Of a stretch of 64,000 nucleotides of DNA, positions 36,092-45,259 are shown in pieces. The stretch is from Mycolicibacterium sp. YH-1 (lineage in GTDB: Bacteria; Actinomycetota; Actinomycetes; Mycobacteriales; Mycobacteriaceae): the NCBI RefSeq assembly GCF_022557175.1, contig NZ_CP092915.1:2666001-2730000 (forward strand), in the 5' to 3' direction. The notes below the pieces were generated by a model. The model saw only the letters and a list, made by a program, of their open reading frames with translations. It ran no database searches and had not been told where the DNA came from. Made by a program: the position numbers and the translations under genes. How positions within the stretch are numbered: position 1 is the stretch's first letter; every line of letters starts with the position of its first letter.

Positions 36092-36691
36092 ATGACGGCA
36101 CCGGCATCCACCCGGGAGCGACTGCTCACCGAGGCGATGCGGTTGTTCAGTGACAAGGGTTTCGAGGCCACCAGCGTGTCTCAGATCGAGGCGGCCGCCG
36201 GCCTGGCGGCGGGCTCGGGCGCGCTGTATCGCCACTTCAAGTCCAAGGACGACCTGCTCGTCGCGGGCATCGACCGGCAGCTCGACCGGCGTGCCGCGAT
36301 GGCTGACATTCGCGCACTCTTCGCGGGCCTCGGGGACCTGCACAGTGAGTTGACCGTCCTGGGCCGCTACCTGCTCACGGTGATCGACCAGGAATCCGAA
36401 CTGCTGCAGATCGCCGCACGCACGCCCGCCGGACTGTCCGAGCGCCTCGACACGGCCTACGCCGCGCTCGTCGACTCGCTCACCGTGGAACTCTCCGGCT
36501 GGATCACCGCATGGGCGCCCCGTGCATCGTCCGAGCAGGCCAATGTCCTAGCCGCACTTGGCATCAACAGCATCCTCGGCGAGCGGTTCGCCACGAATCT
36601 CTTCCGTCGGAGCGAGGCGCCGATATCCGATGACCGGTATCTCAGGGAGTGGACAGCAGTATTGGCGGGGCGCGTTCAATCGTTCAGTTGA
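36092..36691 (+). CDS. TetR family transcriptional regulator
   Basis: The ATG at 36092 has GGAGGAG at 36082-36088 and gives 199 residues; the frame extends in phase to a GTG at 36071. The helix-turn-helix covers residues 10-55 (TRERLLTEAMRLFSDKGFEA, in part, and GSGALYRHFKSKDDLL). It is divergent from the ABC1-P450 genes and probably represses them through the palindrome at 36069-36080. Ligand unknown. Confidence 0.9.
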   Translation: MTAPASTRERLLTEAMRLFSDKGFEATSVSQIEAAAGLAAGSGALYRHFKSKDDLLVAGIDRQLDRRAAMADIRALFAGLGDLHSELTVLGRYLLTVIDQESELLQIAARTPAGLSERLDTAYAALVDSLTVELSGWITAWAPRASSEQANVLAALGINSILGERFATNLFRRSEAPISDDRYLREWTAVLAGRVQSFS

Positions 36692-37066
36692 GCGGCCTGA
36701 GCTGATTGCGTTTTCAAGGTAATCAGTTGTTCGCCGACTGGTCACGATGCGGTGCTCCGGTCCCAGATCCCATCATTTGCTCCATTCCCGTAAGTAATTG
36801 AAGTATGCCCGCTAAGTAAACGCAGCTCGTCCGTGAATCCATTTATATGGCAATGTAATCATCGCATTCGACAATTTGCCAGAATTGCGTAGCTATGTGC
36901 TGTCCGGCGTTCCCTGGTGGCCAGTTTGGGTATAAATACACTGGTCAAACGTGAACCTTCTGGCATCCCAGCGCTTAGCTGCCAATGTAACCGGGCATAG
37001 CAATTCCCATAGAGATCTCAGCGTACGGCGGAGTTGGTCATTGATCATGAATCGAAAGGGAAAATC
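36692..37066. other. AT-rich intergenic region upstream of the glycoside hydrolase
   Basis: This 375-bp gap is markedly lower in GC than its surroundings and contains no convincing gene. It must hold the glycoside-hydrolase promoter, but no clear -35/-10 pair or repeat stood out. Confidence 0.5.
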
Positions 37067-38482
37067 ATGCGGCGCCTTTCCTGCGGACACGCCAGTCCGC
37101 CACTGATAAAGATCTTCTTCGCCGGAATGGCGACCGTTGTCGTGTCGGCAGTCGGCGTCGTGACCTTCATGCCGAGCGTGCCGACGGTCACGATGGATGT
37201 CGCCGAGATGGCGGCGATCGATCAGTCGAACACCACCATCGGCATCGCCGACTCCGATCTGTACTTCGAGTCGGCGGCACAGATCGACGCCGCGCTGGAC
37301 CAGATGCAGGCCATGGGCGTCAACACCGTGCGGATCGGCATCCCGTGGGCCGGTATCAATCCGATTCCCGGCTACTACAACTGGTCCCAGTCCGACTACC
37401 TGATCAACGCCGCCGACGCGCGGGGGATGGGCATCCTCGCCGTCATCACCACCACACCGGCATACGCACAGAACGGATCCGGCATCTACAGCGCGCCGAC
37501 GTCGCCCGCCGCGTTCGGTCAGTTCGCGGGTCTGGCAGCGCAGCGCTACGCAGGCAAGGTCGGCGCCTACGAGATCTGGAACGAGCCGAACGCCGCGCCG
37601 TTCTACGGCCCCGCACCGGACCCGGCCGGGTACACCGAGTTGCTCAAGGCCGCGTACCCGACGATCAAGGCCGCCGACCCGGATGCCACGGTCGTCGGCG
37701 GCGTTGTCGGATCGACGATCACCTATCAGAACCTCACCCTGAACCCGGTGACGTTCGTCGATCAGATGTACCAGAGTGGGGCTCAGGGATACTTCGACGC
37801 TCTGTCCTTCCATCCGTACCAGTACACGATGCCGTTCTCGACGGGTGGCTACCACCCGGACTCGCCGATCAACCAGCTCGACGACATCCACGACCTGATG
37901 GTCGCCAACGGAGACACCGAAAAGCTGGTGTGGGCCAGTGAATACGGCCAGCCGACCTCGGTCTCCAGCGACGCCGAGCAGGCCACCTACCTGCAGGACA
38001 TGCTGACCACCTGGCGCACGATCGACTACACGGGCCCGGCGTTCGTCTACACGCTCGAGGACGACCAGACCGGCAGCACCGATCCGGAAGCCACCTTCGG
38101 TCTGGTGCGTAGTGATGGAACGTGGAAGCCCGCGGCATACGTCGTGCGAGACCTGGCGACCACGCCATCGCCCGTCCCGTCCACTGCGCCATCGACTACG
38201 CCGTCCACCACGCCGTCCATGGCGCGGATGTCGTTCGCCGCCACGGCCGAGCCGACGGATTCCGAGGCACAGGCAGCACCGCTGGCTGAGCCCGCGGCAC
38301 GCCCCACGAGACAGGCCCCGATGGAGGCGAAGTCGACGACACCCGCACAGCGGGCCACACCCGCCGAGTCGGCGCGCCCCGATCGGTCAGAGGCCCGTCA
38401 GCACCGATCCGAGGCGCGCCAGGACCGCTCGGAGCGTCGGGATGCCGATCGGGAGAGGCCGCGCCGCGACCGCCACCGCTGA
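37067..38482 (+). CDS. Secreted or surface glycoside hydrolase with charged C-terminal tail
   Basis: The ATG at 37067 has AAAGGG upstream and gives 471 residues; a TTG at 37034 is less likely. A hydrophobic N-terminal segment (about 15-40, FFAGMATVVVSAVGVV) is a signal or anchor. The catalytic domain (about 55-365) resembles GH39/PslG-type (beta/alpha)8 hydrolases: the acid/base Glu in YEIWNEPN and the likely nucleophile Glu in VWASEYGQPT. A Pro/Thr-rich linker (PSTTPSTTPS) leads to a tail with repeats of RSEARQ and an Arg-rich end (RPRRDRHR). The tail may bind anionic cell-wall polymers. The upstream region is AT-rich; monocistronic. Confidence 0.82.
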   Translation: MRRLSCGHASPPLIKIFFAGMATVVVSAVGVVTFMPSVPTVTMDVAEMAAIDQSNTTIGIADSDLYFESAAQIDAALDQMQAMGVNTVRIGIPWAGINPIPGYYNWSQSDYLINAADARGMGILAVITTTPAYAQNGSGIYSAPTSPAAFGQFAGLAAQRYAGKVGAYEIWNEPNAAPFYGPAPDPAGYTELLKAAYPTIKAADPDATVVGGVVGSTITYQNLTLNPVTFVDQMYQSGAQGYFDALSFHPYQYTMPFSTGGYHPDSPINQLDDIHDLMVANGDTEKLVWASEYGQPTSVSSDAEQATYLQDMLTTWRTIDYTGPAFVYTLEDDQTGSTDPEATFGLVRSDGTWKPAAYVVRDLATTPSPVPSTAPSTTPSTTPSMARMSFAATAEPTDSEAQAAPLAEPAARPTRQAPMEAKSTTPAQRATPAESARPDRSEARQHRSEARQDRSERRDADRERPRRDRHR

Positions 38483-38486
38483 CGTG

Positions 38487-39314
38487 TCAGACGATCCGCT
38501 TGCCGCGGCGCGCCCGAGATCGGATGTCCCACAGGTAGGTCTGGTAGCCCAGCAGCCAGACGTCGCGGGGGATGACGCGGTCGGCGAGTCGGAGTGCCGA
38601 TAGCAACCACTCGAAGCGGCGCTGCTGAGCCGGCGTCCAGTCCAGCTGCATCAGCGCGCGGAACTCCGCGGGCAGGAATCCCGTCGTGGCGAAGAGATTG
38701 AACGGCCCGGCGAGGGCTCGCAGCGGGGCGGGAAGAAACGCGAACGCCGCGACTCCGCGCAGATGCTCGCGGACCGGTGGGTCGATCTGCAACCGATCCA
38801 GCGAGTGCTTCCAATACTCCTCGAACGCGACACGGTCTACGGGCCACATCGACTCGCGCACCTGCAGGGTCGTGCCCAGCTTTCGGGCGTCGTCGTACAC
38901 GGCGTCGGCAGCGTCGTCGCTCAGCGGTCCGTACAGGAACTCGTGCATGTCGACGTAGTACCGATAGAGGCAGGCGGCCACCCACAGCTGCAGCTGCGGA
39001 TCGAACGCGTTGTAGCGCACCGGACTCGTTGCGCTGGAGCGGACCTGGGCGTGTGCCCTGTCGACCTCGGCGCGAATCAGGGCCCGGTCGGCGTCGGTGC
39101 CCATGGTGGCGACCGCGAGGTAGGTGCCGGTGGTGCGGGCGCGCTTGATCGGATGCTTGTAGACGTTGCCGCTGTCGACGGGGCTCTCGAGCACCCCGTA
39201 GCCGACACCGGGCGCCGACAGTTGCATGATCACATTGGCCGCGGGCAACAGCGCGGCGGCGGGATTGAGTAGGTGCACGACACGCGACGGCTTCGAACTC
39301 GGTCCGAACCTCAT
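38487..39314 (-). CDS. DUF2236 oxygenase-like protein (Rv2237-like)
   Basis: The ATG at 39314 gives 275 residues ([20 protein letters not shown]); the frame extends upstream only as antisense to cobD. The DUF2236/MpaB family, related to latex-clearing oxygenases, is recognised from [33 protein letters not shown] and the C-terminal [12 protein letters not shown]. The conserved His/Arg set could bind a haem, but the substrate is unknown. The gene is convergent with the glycoside hydrolase, and the divergent neighbour is cobD (36-bp gap). Position matches Rv2237. Confidence 0.85.
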   Translation of the reverse strand: MRFGPSSKPSRVVHLLNPAAALLPAANVIMQLSAPGVGYGVLESPVDSGNVYKHPIKRARTTGTYLAVATMGTDADRALIRAEVDRAHAQVRSSATSPVRYNAFDPQLQLWVAACLYRYYVDMHEFLYGPLSDDAADAVYDDARKLGTTLQVRESMWPVDRVAFEEYWKHSLDRLQIDPPVREHLRGVAAFAFLPAPLRALAGPFNLFATTGFLPAEFRALMQLDWTPAQQRRFEWLLSALRLADRVIPRDVWLLGYQTYLWDIRSRARRGKRIV

Positions 39315-39350
39315 GAAATCGAGTACACCACCTTGTGAGACGCTGCCGGG

Positions 39351-40325
39351 GTGCTTGCGCCGAGATCCCGCGGTCGCGCGGCGGGTCTCGCGCTGGGATA
39401 CCTGATCGATCTGGCCCTCGGCGACCCGCGCCGCGGCCATCCGGTGGCATGGTTCGGTACCGCCGCGGCGTGCCTGGAACGACTCACCTACGCCGACCGT
39501 CGCGCAGCGGGTGCCGCGCACACCGGCGTGTTGGTCGGCGCACTGCTCGCCGCCGGCCTCGCGGTCGATCGCAGCGCGGCGCGGCGCGGCCCGATCTGGA
39601 CGATGGTGTCGACTGCGGCGGCGACGTTCGTCGTGCTGGGCGGTACATCGCTGGCGCGCACCGGAGCCCAGATGTCGGACCGAGTCGCCTGCGCCGATCT
39701 CGATGGGGCACGCGAACTGCTGCCGTCCCTGTGCGGACGTGACCCCGCCTCGCTGGACTTCGACGGTCTGACCCGGGCCGCATTGGAGTCGGTGGCGGAG
39801 AACACGTCCGACGCGGCCGTCGCACCGCTGTTCTGGGGTGCGCTCGCAGGGGTCCCCGGACTGCTGGTGTACCGCGCAGCCAACACCCTGGACGCGATGA
39901 TCGGGCACAAGTCGCCGCGCTATGCCAGGTTCGGTTGGGCCGCAGCCCGATTCGATGATGTGCTGAACTACCTGCCCGCGCGGATATCGGGTGTCCTGGT
40001 GGCCGGGTGTGCGGCGGTCACGGGCGGTTCACCCGGCGGGGCATTGACGGCGTGGCGGCGTGACGCGGCGCGGCATCCGAGCCCCAACGCGGGTGTCGTG
40101 GAGGCGTCCTTCGCCGGCGCGCTCGGGGTGCGCCTCGGCGGACCGACCCAGTACGCGCACCGTCTCGAGATCCGGCCGACACTCGGCGATGGCCGTCCAC
40201 CAGAAGTCGCGGACCTGTCTGCCTCGGTGCGCCTCTCGCGGGCGGTGCAGGCGGCCGCGGCGTGCGGTGCGGTCGCGACGGCGGCGTTGATCGCCGCCGT
40301 CGGCAGTCAGTGCCGTCGGCCGTAG
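39351..40325 (+). CDS. cobD: Adenosylcobinamide-phosphate synthase CobD
   Basis: This 324-residue inner-membrane protein adds aminopropanol phosphate to adenosylcobyric acid in the late cobalamin pathway. [38 protein letters not shown] and [25 protein letters not shown] are family signatures. Several hydrophobic helices are seen. The GTG start is at 39351. It corresponds to Rv2236c and overlaps the 3' end of the SURF1 gene by 19 bp (convergent). The cobC aminotransferase lies 2 kb away. Confidence 0.95.
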   Translation: MLAPRSRGRAAGLALGYLIDLALGDPRRGHPVAWFGTAAACLERLTYADRRAAGAAHTGVLVGALLAAGLAVDRSAARRGPIWTMVSTAAATFVVLGGTSLARTGAQMSDRVACADLDGARELLPSLCGRDPASLDFDGLTRAALESVAENTSDAAVAPLFWGALAGVPGLLVYRAANTLDAMIGHKSPRYARFGWAAARFDDVLNYLPARISGVLVAGCAAVTGGSPGGALTAWRRDAARHPSPNAGVVEASFAGALGVRLGGPTQYAHRLEIRPTLGDGRPPEVADLSASVRLSRAVQAAAACGAVATAALIAAVGSQCRRP

Positions 40326-41158
40326 CGGTCGGCGAGCTTCTCGTCCTTGGTGCGCGTCACCGGCTTGCCCGCGGCTGACGCCGATGCCGCGGCTGAGGCC
40401 GAACTGTCGGCGGCGGCCCTGTCGCGGCGGCGCTGCTTGTACTCGGCGACGACGAAGTAGCCCACCCCGATGGGTGCGATGATGCCGAACGCGATCCACT
40501 GGATGCCGTAGGACAGGAACGGGCCAGAGTTGAGATGCGGCAGCCCGATCACGCCAAGACCGCCGGGCTGGTCCTCGACGAGCTGCAGGTACGAACCCGC
40601 CAGAGGAATGCCGGTGACCTGGGCTATCTGGTCGGTGTTGATCGAGTACACCTGCTGCGCGCCGTCCTGGTGGAACGGCTCCTTGCCGAGCGCGAGCAGC
40701 TCGGAGTCCCGCAGCCGCGCCGTGATGGTCACGGTGTCGGTGGGGGCGGCGGCGAACTCGGGCACCTTGTTGCCATCAATGGGTTTGATGTAACCGCGGT
40801 CGACGAGCACGTTCGGACCGCCGTCCACCGCGAAGGGCGTCAACACCTCGAACGCCGGTTCGCCGTCGATGGAACGCAGCCGCGCGAGCACCTGGCCCTC
40901 AGGGAGATACCGGCCTGTCGCCGTCACGCGCTTCCACGCGTCATCGGGCGCCTTCGAGTCCTGCCGCGGCAGCACGCTCGTCACCGGCACAGGCTCCGAC
41001 GTCAGAGAACTCGAGATCTGCGCGTTCTCACGTGTCGTCTTGGTGTTCTTGCCCAGCTGCCACGGCGCGAGCACGGTGAAGCACAAATAGGCGAAGCCGA
41101 TGACGACGACATAGAGGGCCAACCATTGCGGCCGCAACAGGAACGCCCAGCGCTTCAT
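40307..41158 (-). CDS. SURF1 family protein (Rv2235-like)
   Basis: This 283-residue protein has an N-terminal transmembrane helix (WLALYVVVIGFAYLCF) and a C-terminal one (IQWIAFGIIAPIGVGYFVV) enclosing an extracytoplasmic domain with WQLGKN, DAWKRVTATGRYLP and VLVDRGYI. This is the SURF1/Shy1 layout, an assembly factor of cytochrome c oxidase. A charged Ala/Ser-rich tail follows the second helix. It overlaps ptpA by 4 bp at its start and cobD by 19 bp at its end. Confidence 0.92.
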   Translation of the reverse strand: MKRWAFLLRPQWLALYVVVIGFAYLCFTVLAPWQLGKNTKTTRENAQISSSLTSEPVPVTSVLPRQDSKAPDDAWKRVTATGRYLPEGQVLARLRSIDGEPAFEVLTPFAVDGGPNVLVDRGYIKPIDGNKVPEFAAAPTDTVTITARLRDSELLALGKEPFHQDGAQQVYSINTDQIAQVTGIPLAGSYLQLVEDQPGGLGVIGLPHLNSGPFLSYGIQWIAFGIIAPIGVGYFVVAEYKQRRRDRAAADSSASAAASASAAGKPVTRTKDEKLADRYGRRH

Positions 41159-41664
41159 CGGTCCGTCACGCTCCGGACGCTCAGTTGCTCGTCGACCCAG
41201 TTGTGCAGCCCGGGCAGCGACGCCTCGATCACGGTGAACACGTCCTCGAAGTCGACCCGCGTTCCGTAGTAGGGGTCCTCGACATCGAGCGCGTGAGCGC
41301 CCGACCGCGGGTCGAACGCCCGAAGCATCCGCAGCCGGTCGGCGGGCACTCCCAGGTCGCGCAGGATCCGAACGTGGTTGCGTCCCATCGCGACGACGAG
41401 GTCGGCGGCCAGGTGGTCATCGTCGACCTGTGCGGCGTTGTGCGTCGTGGGATACCCGTGGTCGGCCAGCACGTGATTGGCGCGCTCGTCGGCCGGGTTG
41501 CCCGCGTGCCAGCCGCCGGTACCGCCGCTGCTGACCCGTACCGCGCCGGACAGGCCTCGCTCATCGATCTGATGGGCGAACATCTTCTCGGCCATTGGGG
41601 AGCGGCAGATGTTGCCCGAACACACGAAGGTGACGTGCAGCACAGCTGGACTGGCGTCAGACAC
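41155..41664 (-). CDS. ptpA: Low-molecular-weight protein tyrosine phosphatase PtpA
   Basis: This 169-residue protein has the P-loop VCSGNICRSP (Cys15, Arg21) and the general acid Asp in VEDPYYGTRVDFEDV. The two tyrosines of DPYYG correspond to the ones PtkA phosphorylates in M. tuberculosis PtpA (Rv2234). It has no signal; in pathogens it is secreted and dephosphorylates host proteins. The GTG start overlaps the end of ptkA by 8 bp, and the SURF1 gene overlaps its end. Confidence 0.95.
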   Translation of the reverse strand: MSDASPAVLHVTFVCSGNICRSPMAEKMFAHQIDERGLSGAVRVSSGGTGGWHAGNPADERANHVLADHGYPTTHNAAQVDDDHLAADLVVAMGRNHVRILRDLGVPADRLRMLRAFDPRSGAHALDVEDPYYGTRVDFEDVFTVIEASLPGLHNWVDEQLSVRSVTDR

Positions 41665-42313
41665 CGAGCACCTCCCGCAGGTCGGCGACCGTCGAGACGT
41701 GGCGACGGTCGGTCATCCCATCCTGCCCGTCGAAGTCGTCAGCGCCGTAACCCCAGCCCACCACCACGGTGCCGATGCCGTGGGCGGCGGCTCCCTCGAC
41801 GTCGTGGCGGCGGTCACCGACCATCACCACGCTCGGCGGTAACGGCTCGAGTTGCGCCAGTGCATGCGCGACGACGTCGGCCTTCGAGGAGCGGACACCG
41901 TCGACGCTGGCACCCGCCACCACTTCGAAGTGATCGTCGAGGCCGAAGTGCTCGATGATGCGGCGCGCTGTCGGCTCGGCCTTCGACGTCGCCACGGCCA
42001 GACGCACACCCGCAGCCTGCAGGTCGGCGAGCAGCGCCGGGATCCCGTCGAACACGTGGTTCATCGACCAACCGCGGGAACGGTAGTCGGCACGGTAGGC
42101 CGCGATCGCCTCATCGGCCCGGTCACCGAGCCCCATCGAGGCCAACGTGACGTGCATCGGGGGTCCGACGATCATCTTGGCCAGGTCGACGTCGGGGACG
42201 GCGCCGGCCGTGGCGCCCACCTCGTTCAGGGCATGCCGAAAGCTGGCCACGATGCCGCTGGCCGAGTCGGTCAGCGTGCCGTCGAGGTCGAAGATCACCA
42301 ACTGAGCGCTCAC
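41657..42313 (-). CDS. ptkA: HAD-family protein, protein tyrosine kinase PtkA
   Basis: From the GTG at 42313 the product is 218 residues; the frame is open to an ATG at 42391, giving 244. The HAD motifs are LVIFDLDGTLTDS (near the start), VATSKAEPT, and VMVGDRRHDVEGA. In M. tuberculosis this gene (Rv2232) is co-transcribed with ptpA and its product phosphorylates PtpA, although the fold is that of a phosphatase. The M. tuberculosis protein has a long disordered N-terminus that seems absent here, which leaves the start uncertain. The longer start would overlap cobC head to head. Confidence 0.9.
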   Translation of the reverse strand: MSAQLVIFDLDGTLTDSASGIVASFRHALNEVGATAGAVPDVDLAKMIVGPPMHVTLASMGLGDRADEAIAAYRADYRSRGWSMNHVFDGIPALLADLQAAGVRLAVATSKAEPTARRIIEHFGLDDHFEVVAGASVDGVRSSKADVVAHALAQLEPLPPSVVMVGDRRHDVEGAAAHGIGTVVVGWGYGADDFDGQDGMTDRRHVSTVADLREVLGV

Positions 42314-42384
42314 GGCTCCATTGTCCCCGATGTCGCCGGTCGTCCCCGTGCCTGGCCCCGACAGCCGCGCACTAGGGTCGTGAT

Positions 42385-43407
42385 GTGGCAAGTCGGATCC
42401 GTACGGCGGCGCGCTACCACGGCGATGAGGCCGCGGCGCCCGGCATGCTGGACTTCGCCGTCAACGTGCGTGCCGCGGGCCCGCCGACGTGGCTGCTCGA
42501 CCGGTTGGCGGCCCGGCTCGGTGAGCTGGGGCGTTATCCCAGTGCCGAGGATCTGCGGCGCGCCACCGAAGCCGTCGCCGCGCGCCACGGCCGTGACCCC
42601 GATCACGTCGCGTTGCTCGCAGGCGGTGCCGAGGGCTTCGCACTGCTGCCGCATCTGAGGCCTGCCATGGCCGCACTCATCGCACCGTCGTTCACCGAGC
42701 CCGAGGCGGCGCTCGCGGCCGCGGGGGTGCCGTTCGAGCACGTCGCACTGCGACCGCCGTTCACCCTGGCCGCCGCTGTGGTGCCCGATCACGCCGATCT
42801 GGTCGTGGTGGGCAACCCGACGAACCCGACGGCGGTGCTGCACACGACCGAGCAGATCCTGGCGTTGCGGCGCCCCGGACGCATCGTGGCCGTGGACGAG
42901 GCGTTCGCCGACGCGATCCCGGGGGAGCCCGAGTCGCTGGCCGGCCTGGCCCTGCCCGATGTGGTGGTACTGCGCAGCCTCACCAAGACGTGGTCGCTGC
43001 CCGGGCTGCGGGTCGGCTATCTGCTGGGTGACCCGGAGGTGCTGGCCCGCATGACCGCGACCCGCCCACACTGGGCGCTCGGCACGCTGCAGCTGGAGGC
43101 CATCGCGGCGTGCAACGAGCCGGCGGCCGTCGCGGAGGCTGCCGACGCAGCGGCTCGGCTGGCGGTGCTGCGCGGCGAGATGGCGGCTGGATTCACCGCC
43201 GCGGGCATCGAGGTGATCGACGGCCGCGCGCCGTATCTGCTCTTCGCCGTCCCCGATGCCGAACTCGTTCGAAAGAGGTTGGACGCCAAGGGTATCGCCG
43301 TCCGTCGCTGTGACACGTTCGTCGGTCTGGACGGTTCCCATCTGCGTGCCGCGGTGCGAGAGGAATGGCCTGTGCTGCTCGAGGCGATTGTCGAGGCAAT
43401 GCGATGA
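42385..43407 (+). CDS. cobC: Cobalamin-pathway aminotransferase-family enzyme CobC (Rv2231c)
   Basis: This 340-residue fold-type I PLP enzyme matches histidinol-phosphate-aminotransferase-like CobC/CobD proteins that make the aminopropanol part of cobalamin by L-threonine-phosphate decarboxylation. [19 protein letters not shown] (PLP-ring Asp) and [19 protein letters not shown] (Schiff-base Lys) are present. The GTG start is at 42385. The stop overlaps the next gene's ATG (ATGA at 43404-43407). It is the first gene of a four-gene run. Confidence 0.92.
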   Translation: MASRIRTAARYHGDEAAAPGMLDFAVNVRAAGPPTWLLDRLAARLGELGRYPSAEDLRRATEAVAARHGRDPDHVALLAGGAEGFALLPHLRPAMAALIAPSFTEPEAALAAAGVPFEHVALRPPFTLAAAVVPDHADLVVVGNPTNPTAVLHTTEQILALRRPGRIVAVDEAFADAIPGEPESLAGLALPDVVVLRSLTKTWSLPGLRVGYLLGDPEVLARMTATRPHWALGTLQLEAIAACNEPAAVAEAADAAARLAVLRGEMAAGFTAAGIEVIDGRAPYLLFAVPDAELVRKRLDAKGIAVRRCDTFVGLDGSHLRAAVREEWPVLLEAIVEAMR

Positions 43408-44528
43408 GCGCGCGGCTGTCTGACGTCATCGACGTGCTGAATGCGGCGTATCCGCCTGCCCTGGCGCTCGACTGGGACTCGGTGGGTCTGGTCTGCGGTG
43501 ACCCCGCCGACGTGGTCGAGTCGGTGACAGTCGCGGTGGACGCCACGGCCGAGGTCGTCGCCGAACTGCCAGAGGCTAGCCTGCTGCTCGCGCATCACCC
43601 GCTGCTGCTGCGGGGTGTGGACACCGTCTCGGCGGGCACGGCCAAGGGAGCGCTGCTACACCGGCTGATCCGAGCTCGGAGTGCGCTGTTCACCGCACAC
43701 ACCAATGCCGATGCCGCCGCCCCCGGCGTGTCCGACGCGTTGGCTGAGGCACTCGGACTCGAGGTCCGCGGCGTGCTGTCACCCGCAGCCGAGGGGCGCC
43801 GCCTCGACAAGTGGGTCGTCTACGTGCCCGCCGACAACGCCGAGGCCGTCCGCGAGGGCCTGTTCGCCGCGGGCGCGGGCAGCATCGGCGACTACTCGCA
43901 CTGCAGCTGGACTGTGGCCGGGACGGGCCAGTTCCTTCCGCACGACGGCGCCTCGCCGGCGATCGGCCGGGTGGGTTCGATCGAGCGGGTGCCGGAGGAC
44001 AGGGTCGAGGTGGTCGCACCCGCCGGCCTGCGCGCCGATGTACTGGCCGCGCTGCGGGCCGCGCATCCCTACGAGGAGCCGGCGTTCGATGTGTTCGCCA
44101 TGGCACCACTGCCCACCGGCGTGGGCATCGGCCGGATCTGCTCGTTACCCCAGCCCCAGCTGCTGTCGGCCTTTGTGTCCCGTGTCGCCGCGGCGCTGCC
44201 CGCGACATCGTGGGGAGTGCGGGCGTCGGGTGACCCCGATGCGATGCTGTCGAGCATCGCGGTGTGTGGTGGTGCCGGTGACTCGTTGCTCGATGCCGTA
44301 GCGTCGGCCGGGGTGCAGGCCTATCTGACCGCAGACCTGCGCCACCACCCGGCGGACGAACACCGGCGGACCTCCGACGTCGCGCTCGTCGACGTCGCGC
44401 ACTGGGCGAGTGAGTACCCGTGGTGTGGTCAAGCAGCCGAGATCCTGACGCGCCACTTCGGCGCGTCGCTCCCGGTGCGGGTGAGTTCCATCCGTACCGA
44501 CCCCTGGAATGTCGAGAGAGAAGTATGA
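43404..44528 (+). CDS. Nif3-like dinuclear metal-centre protein (Rv2230c-like)
   Basis: The ATG at 43404 gives 374 residues. The Nif3/GTP cyclohydrolase I type 2 family is recognised by [36 protein letters not shown] and near the end [11 protein letters not shown] and [11 protein letters not shown], which carry the His/Asp/Glu metal ligands. A PII-like insert (about 125-240) is present, as in the long form. The function is unsettled. Starts and stops overlap by ATGA with cobC and with the next gene. Confidence 0.93.
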   Translation: MSARLSDVIDVLNAAYPPALALDWDSVGLVCGDPADVVESVTVAVDATAEVVAELPEASLLLAHHPLLLRGVDTVSAGTAKGALLHRLIRARSALFTAHTNADAAAPGVSDALAEALGLEVRGVLSPAAEGRRLDKWVVYVPADNAEAVREGLFAAGAGSIGDYSHCSWTVAGTGQFLPHDGASPAIGRVGSIERVPEDRVEVVAPAGLRADVLAALRAAHPYEEPAFDVFAMAPLPTGVGIGRICSLPQPQLLSAFVSRVAAALPATSWGVRASGDPDAMLSSIAVCGGAGDSLLDAVASAGVQAYLTADLRHHPADEHRRTSDVALVDVAHWASEYPWCGQAAEILTRHFGASLPVRVSSIRTDPWNVEREV

Positions 44529-45259
44529 AGGCAGAAGCCGCCCAGCAACGTTCGCTCATCGAGTTGACCGAACTCGACGCCGACATCAGTCGGCTCGATC
44601 ACCGAGCCAAGAAGCTCGCGGAGCAGGAGCGGCTCGACGTGGTCGCCGCCGAGCATCGCGATGCCAGTGACAAACTGGCGACCCTCCAGCTAGCCCTGGA
44701 GGACCTCGACGGTGAGGTCGCCAAGTTCGAGTCCGAGATCGACTCCGTACGCCAACGCGAGGACCGCGACCGGGCGATGCTCGACGCGGGCAACGTCAAT
44801 GCCAAGCAGCTCACCGAACTTCAACACGAGTTGGAGACCCTGCAGAGGCGCCAGGCCAGCCTGGAGGACGCTCAGATCGAGGTCATGCAACGGCGCGAGG
44901 AACTGCAGGACGAGGAGGCTGCGCAGCTGCGCGCGATCGGCGAGCTTCAGGGTCTCGTCACCGAGGCGCAGGTGGCCCGCGACCAGGCGCTTGCGGAGAT
45001 CGACGCCGCGCGACAGACGATGGCCCTGCGCCGCGCTCAGATCGCGGCCGTGATCGACGCGGACCTGGTGGCCCTCTACGAACGGCAGCGCGCCCTCGGC
45101 GGTCCGGGAGCCGGTGTCCTGCAGGGCAGGCGGTGCGGCGCGTGCCGGATCGAGATCGACCGGGCCGACATGTCGCGGTTCGCTGCGGCCGCCGAGGACG
45201 ACGTGCTGAGGTGCCCCGAGTGCGGGGCGATCCTTCTGCGGCAAAAGGGTTCGATGTAG
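44525..45259 (+). CDS. Coiled-coil zinc-ribbon protein (Rv2229c-like)
   Basis: This 244-residue protein has a long heptad-rich coiled coil over most of its length (about residues 10-175, e.g. [15 protein letters not shown]) and a C-terminal zinc ribbon with two Cys pairs (CGAC and CPEC). It corresponds to Rv2229c. The role is unknown, and a nucleic-acid-binding or protein-scaffolding role is possible because of the RNase H neighbour. The ATG at 44525 overlaps the previous stop. Confidence 0.9.
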   Translation: MKAEAAQQRSLIELTELDADISRLDHRAKKLAEQERLDVVAAEHRDASDKLATLQLALEDLDGEVAKFESEIDSVRQREDRDRAMLDAGNVNAKQLTELQHELETLQRRQASLEDAQIEVMQRREELQDEEAAQLRAIGELQGLVTEAQVARDQALAEIDAARQTMALRRAQIAAVIDADLVALYERQRALGGPGAGVLQGRRCGACRIEIDRADMSRFAAAAEDDVLRCPECGAILLRQKGSM

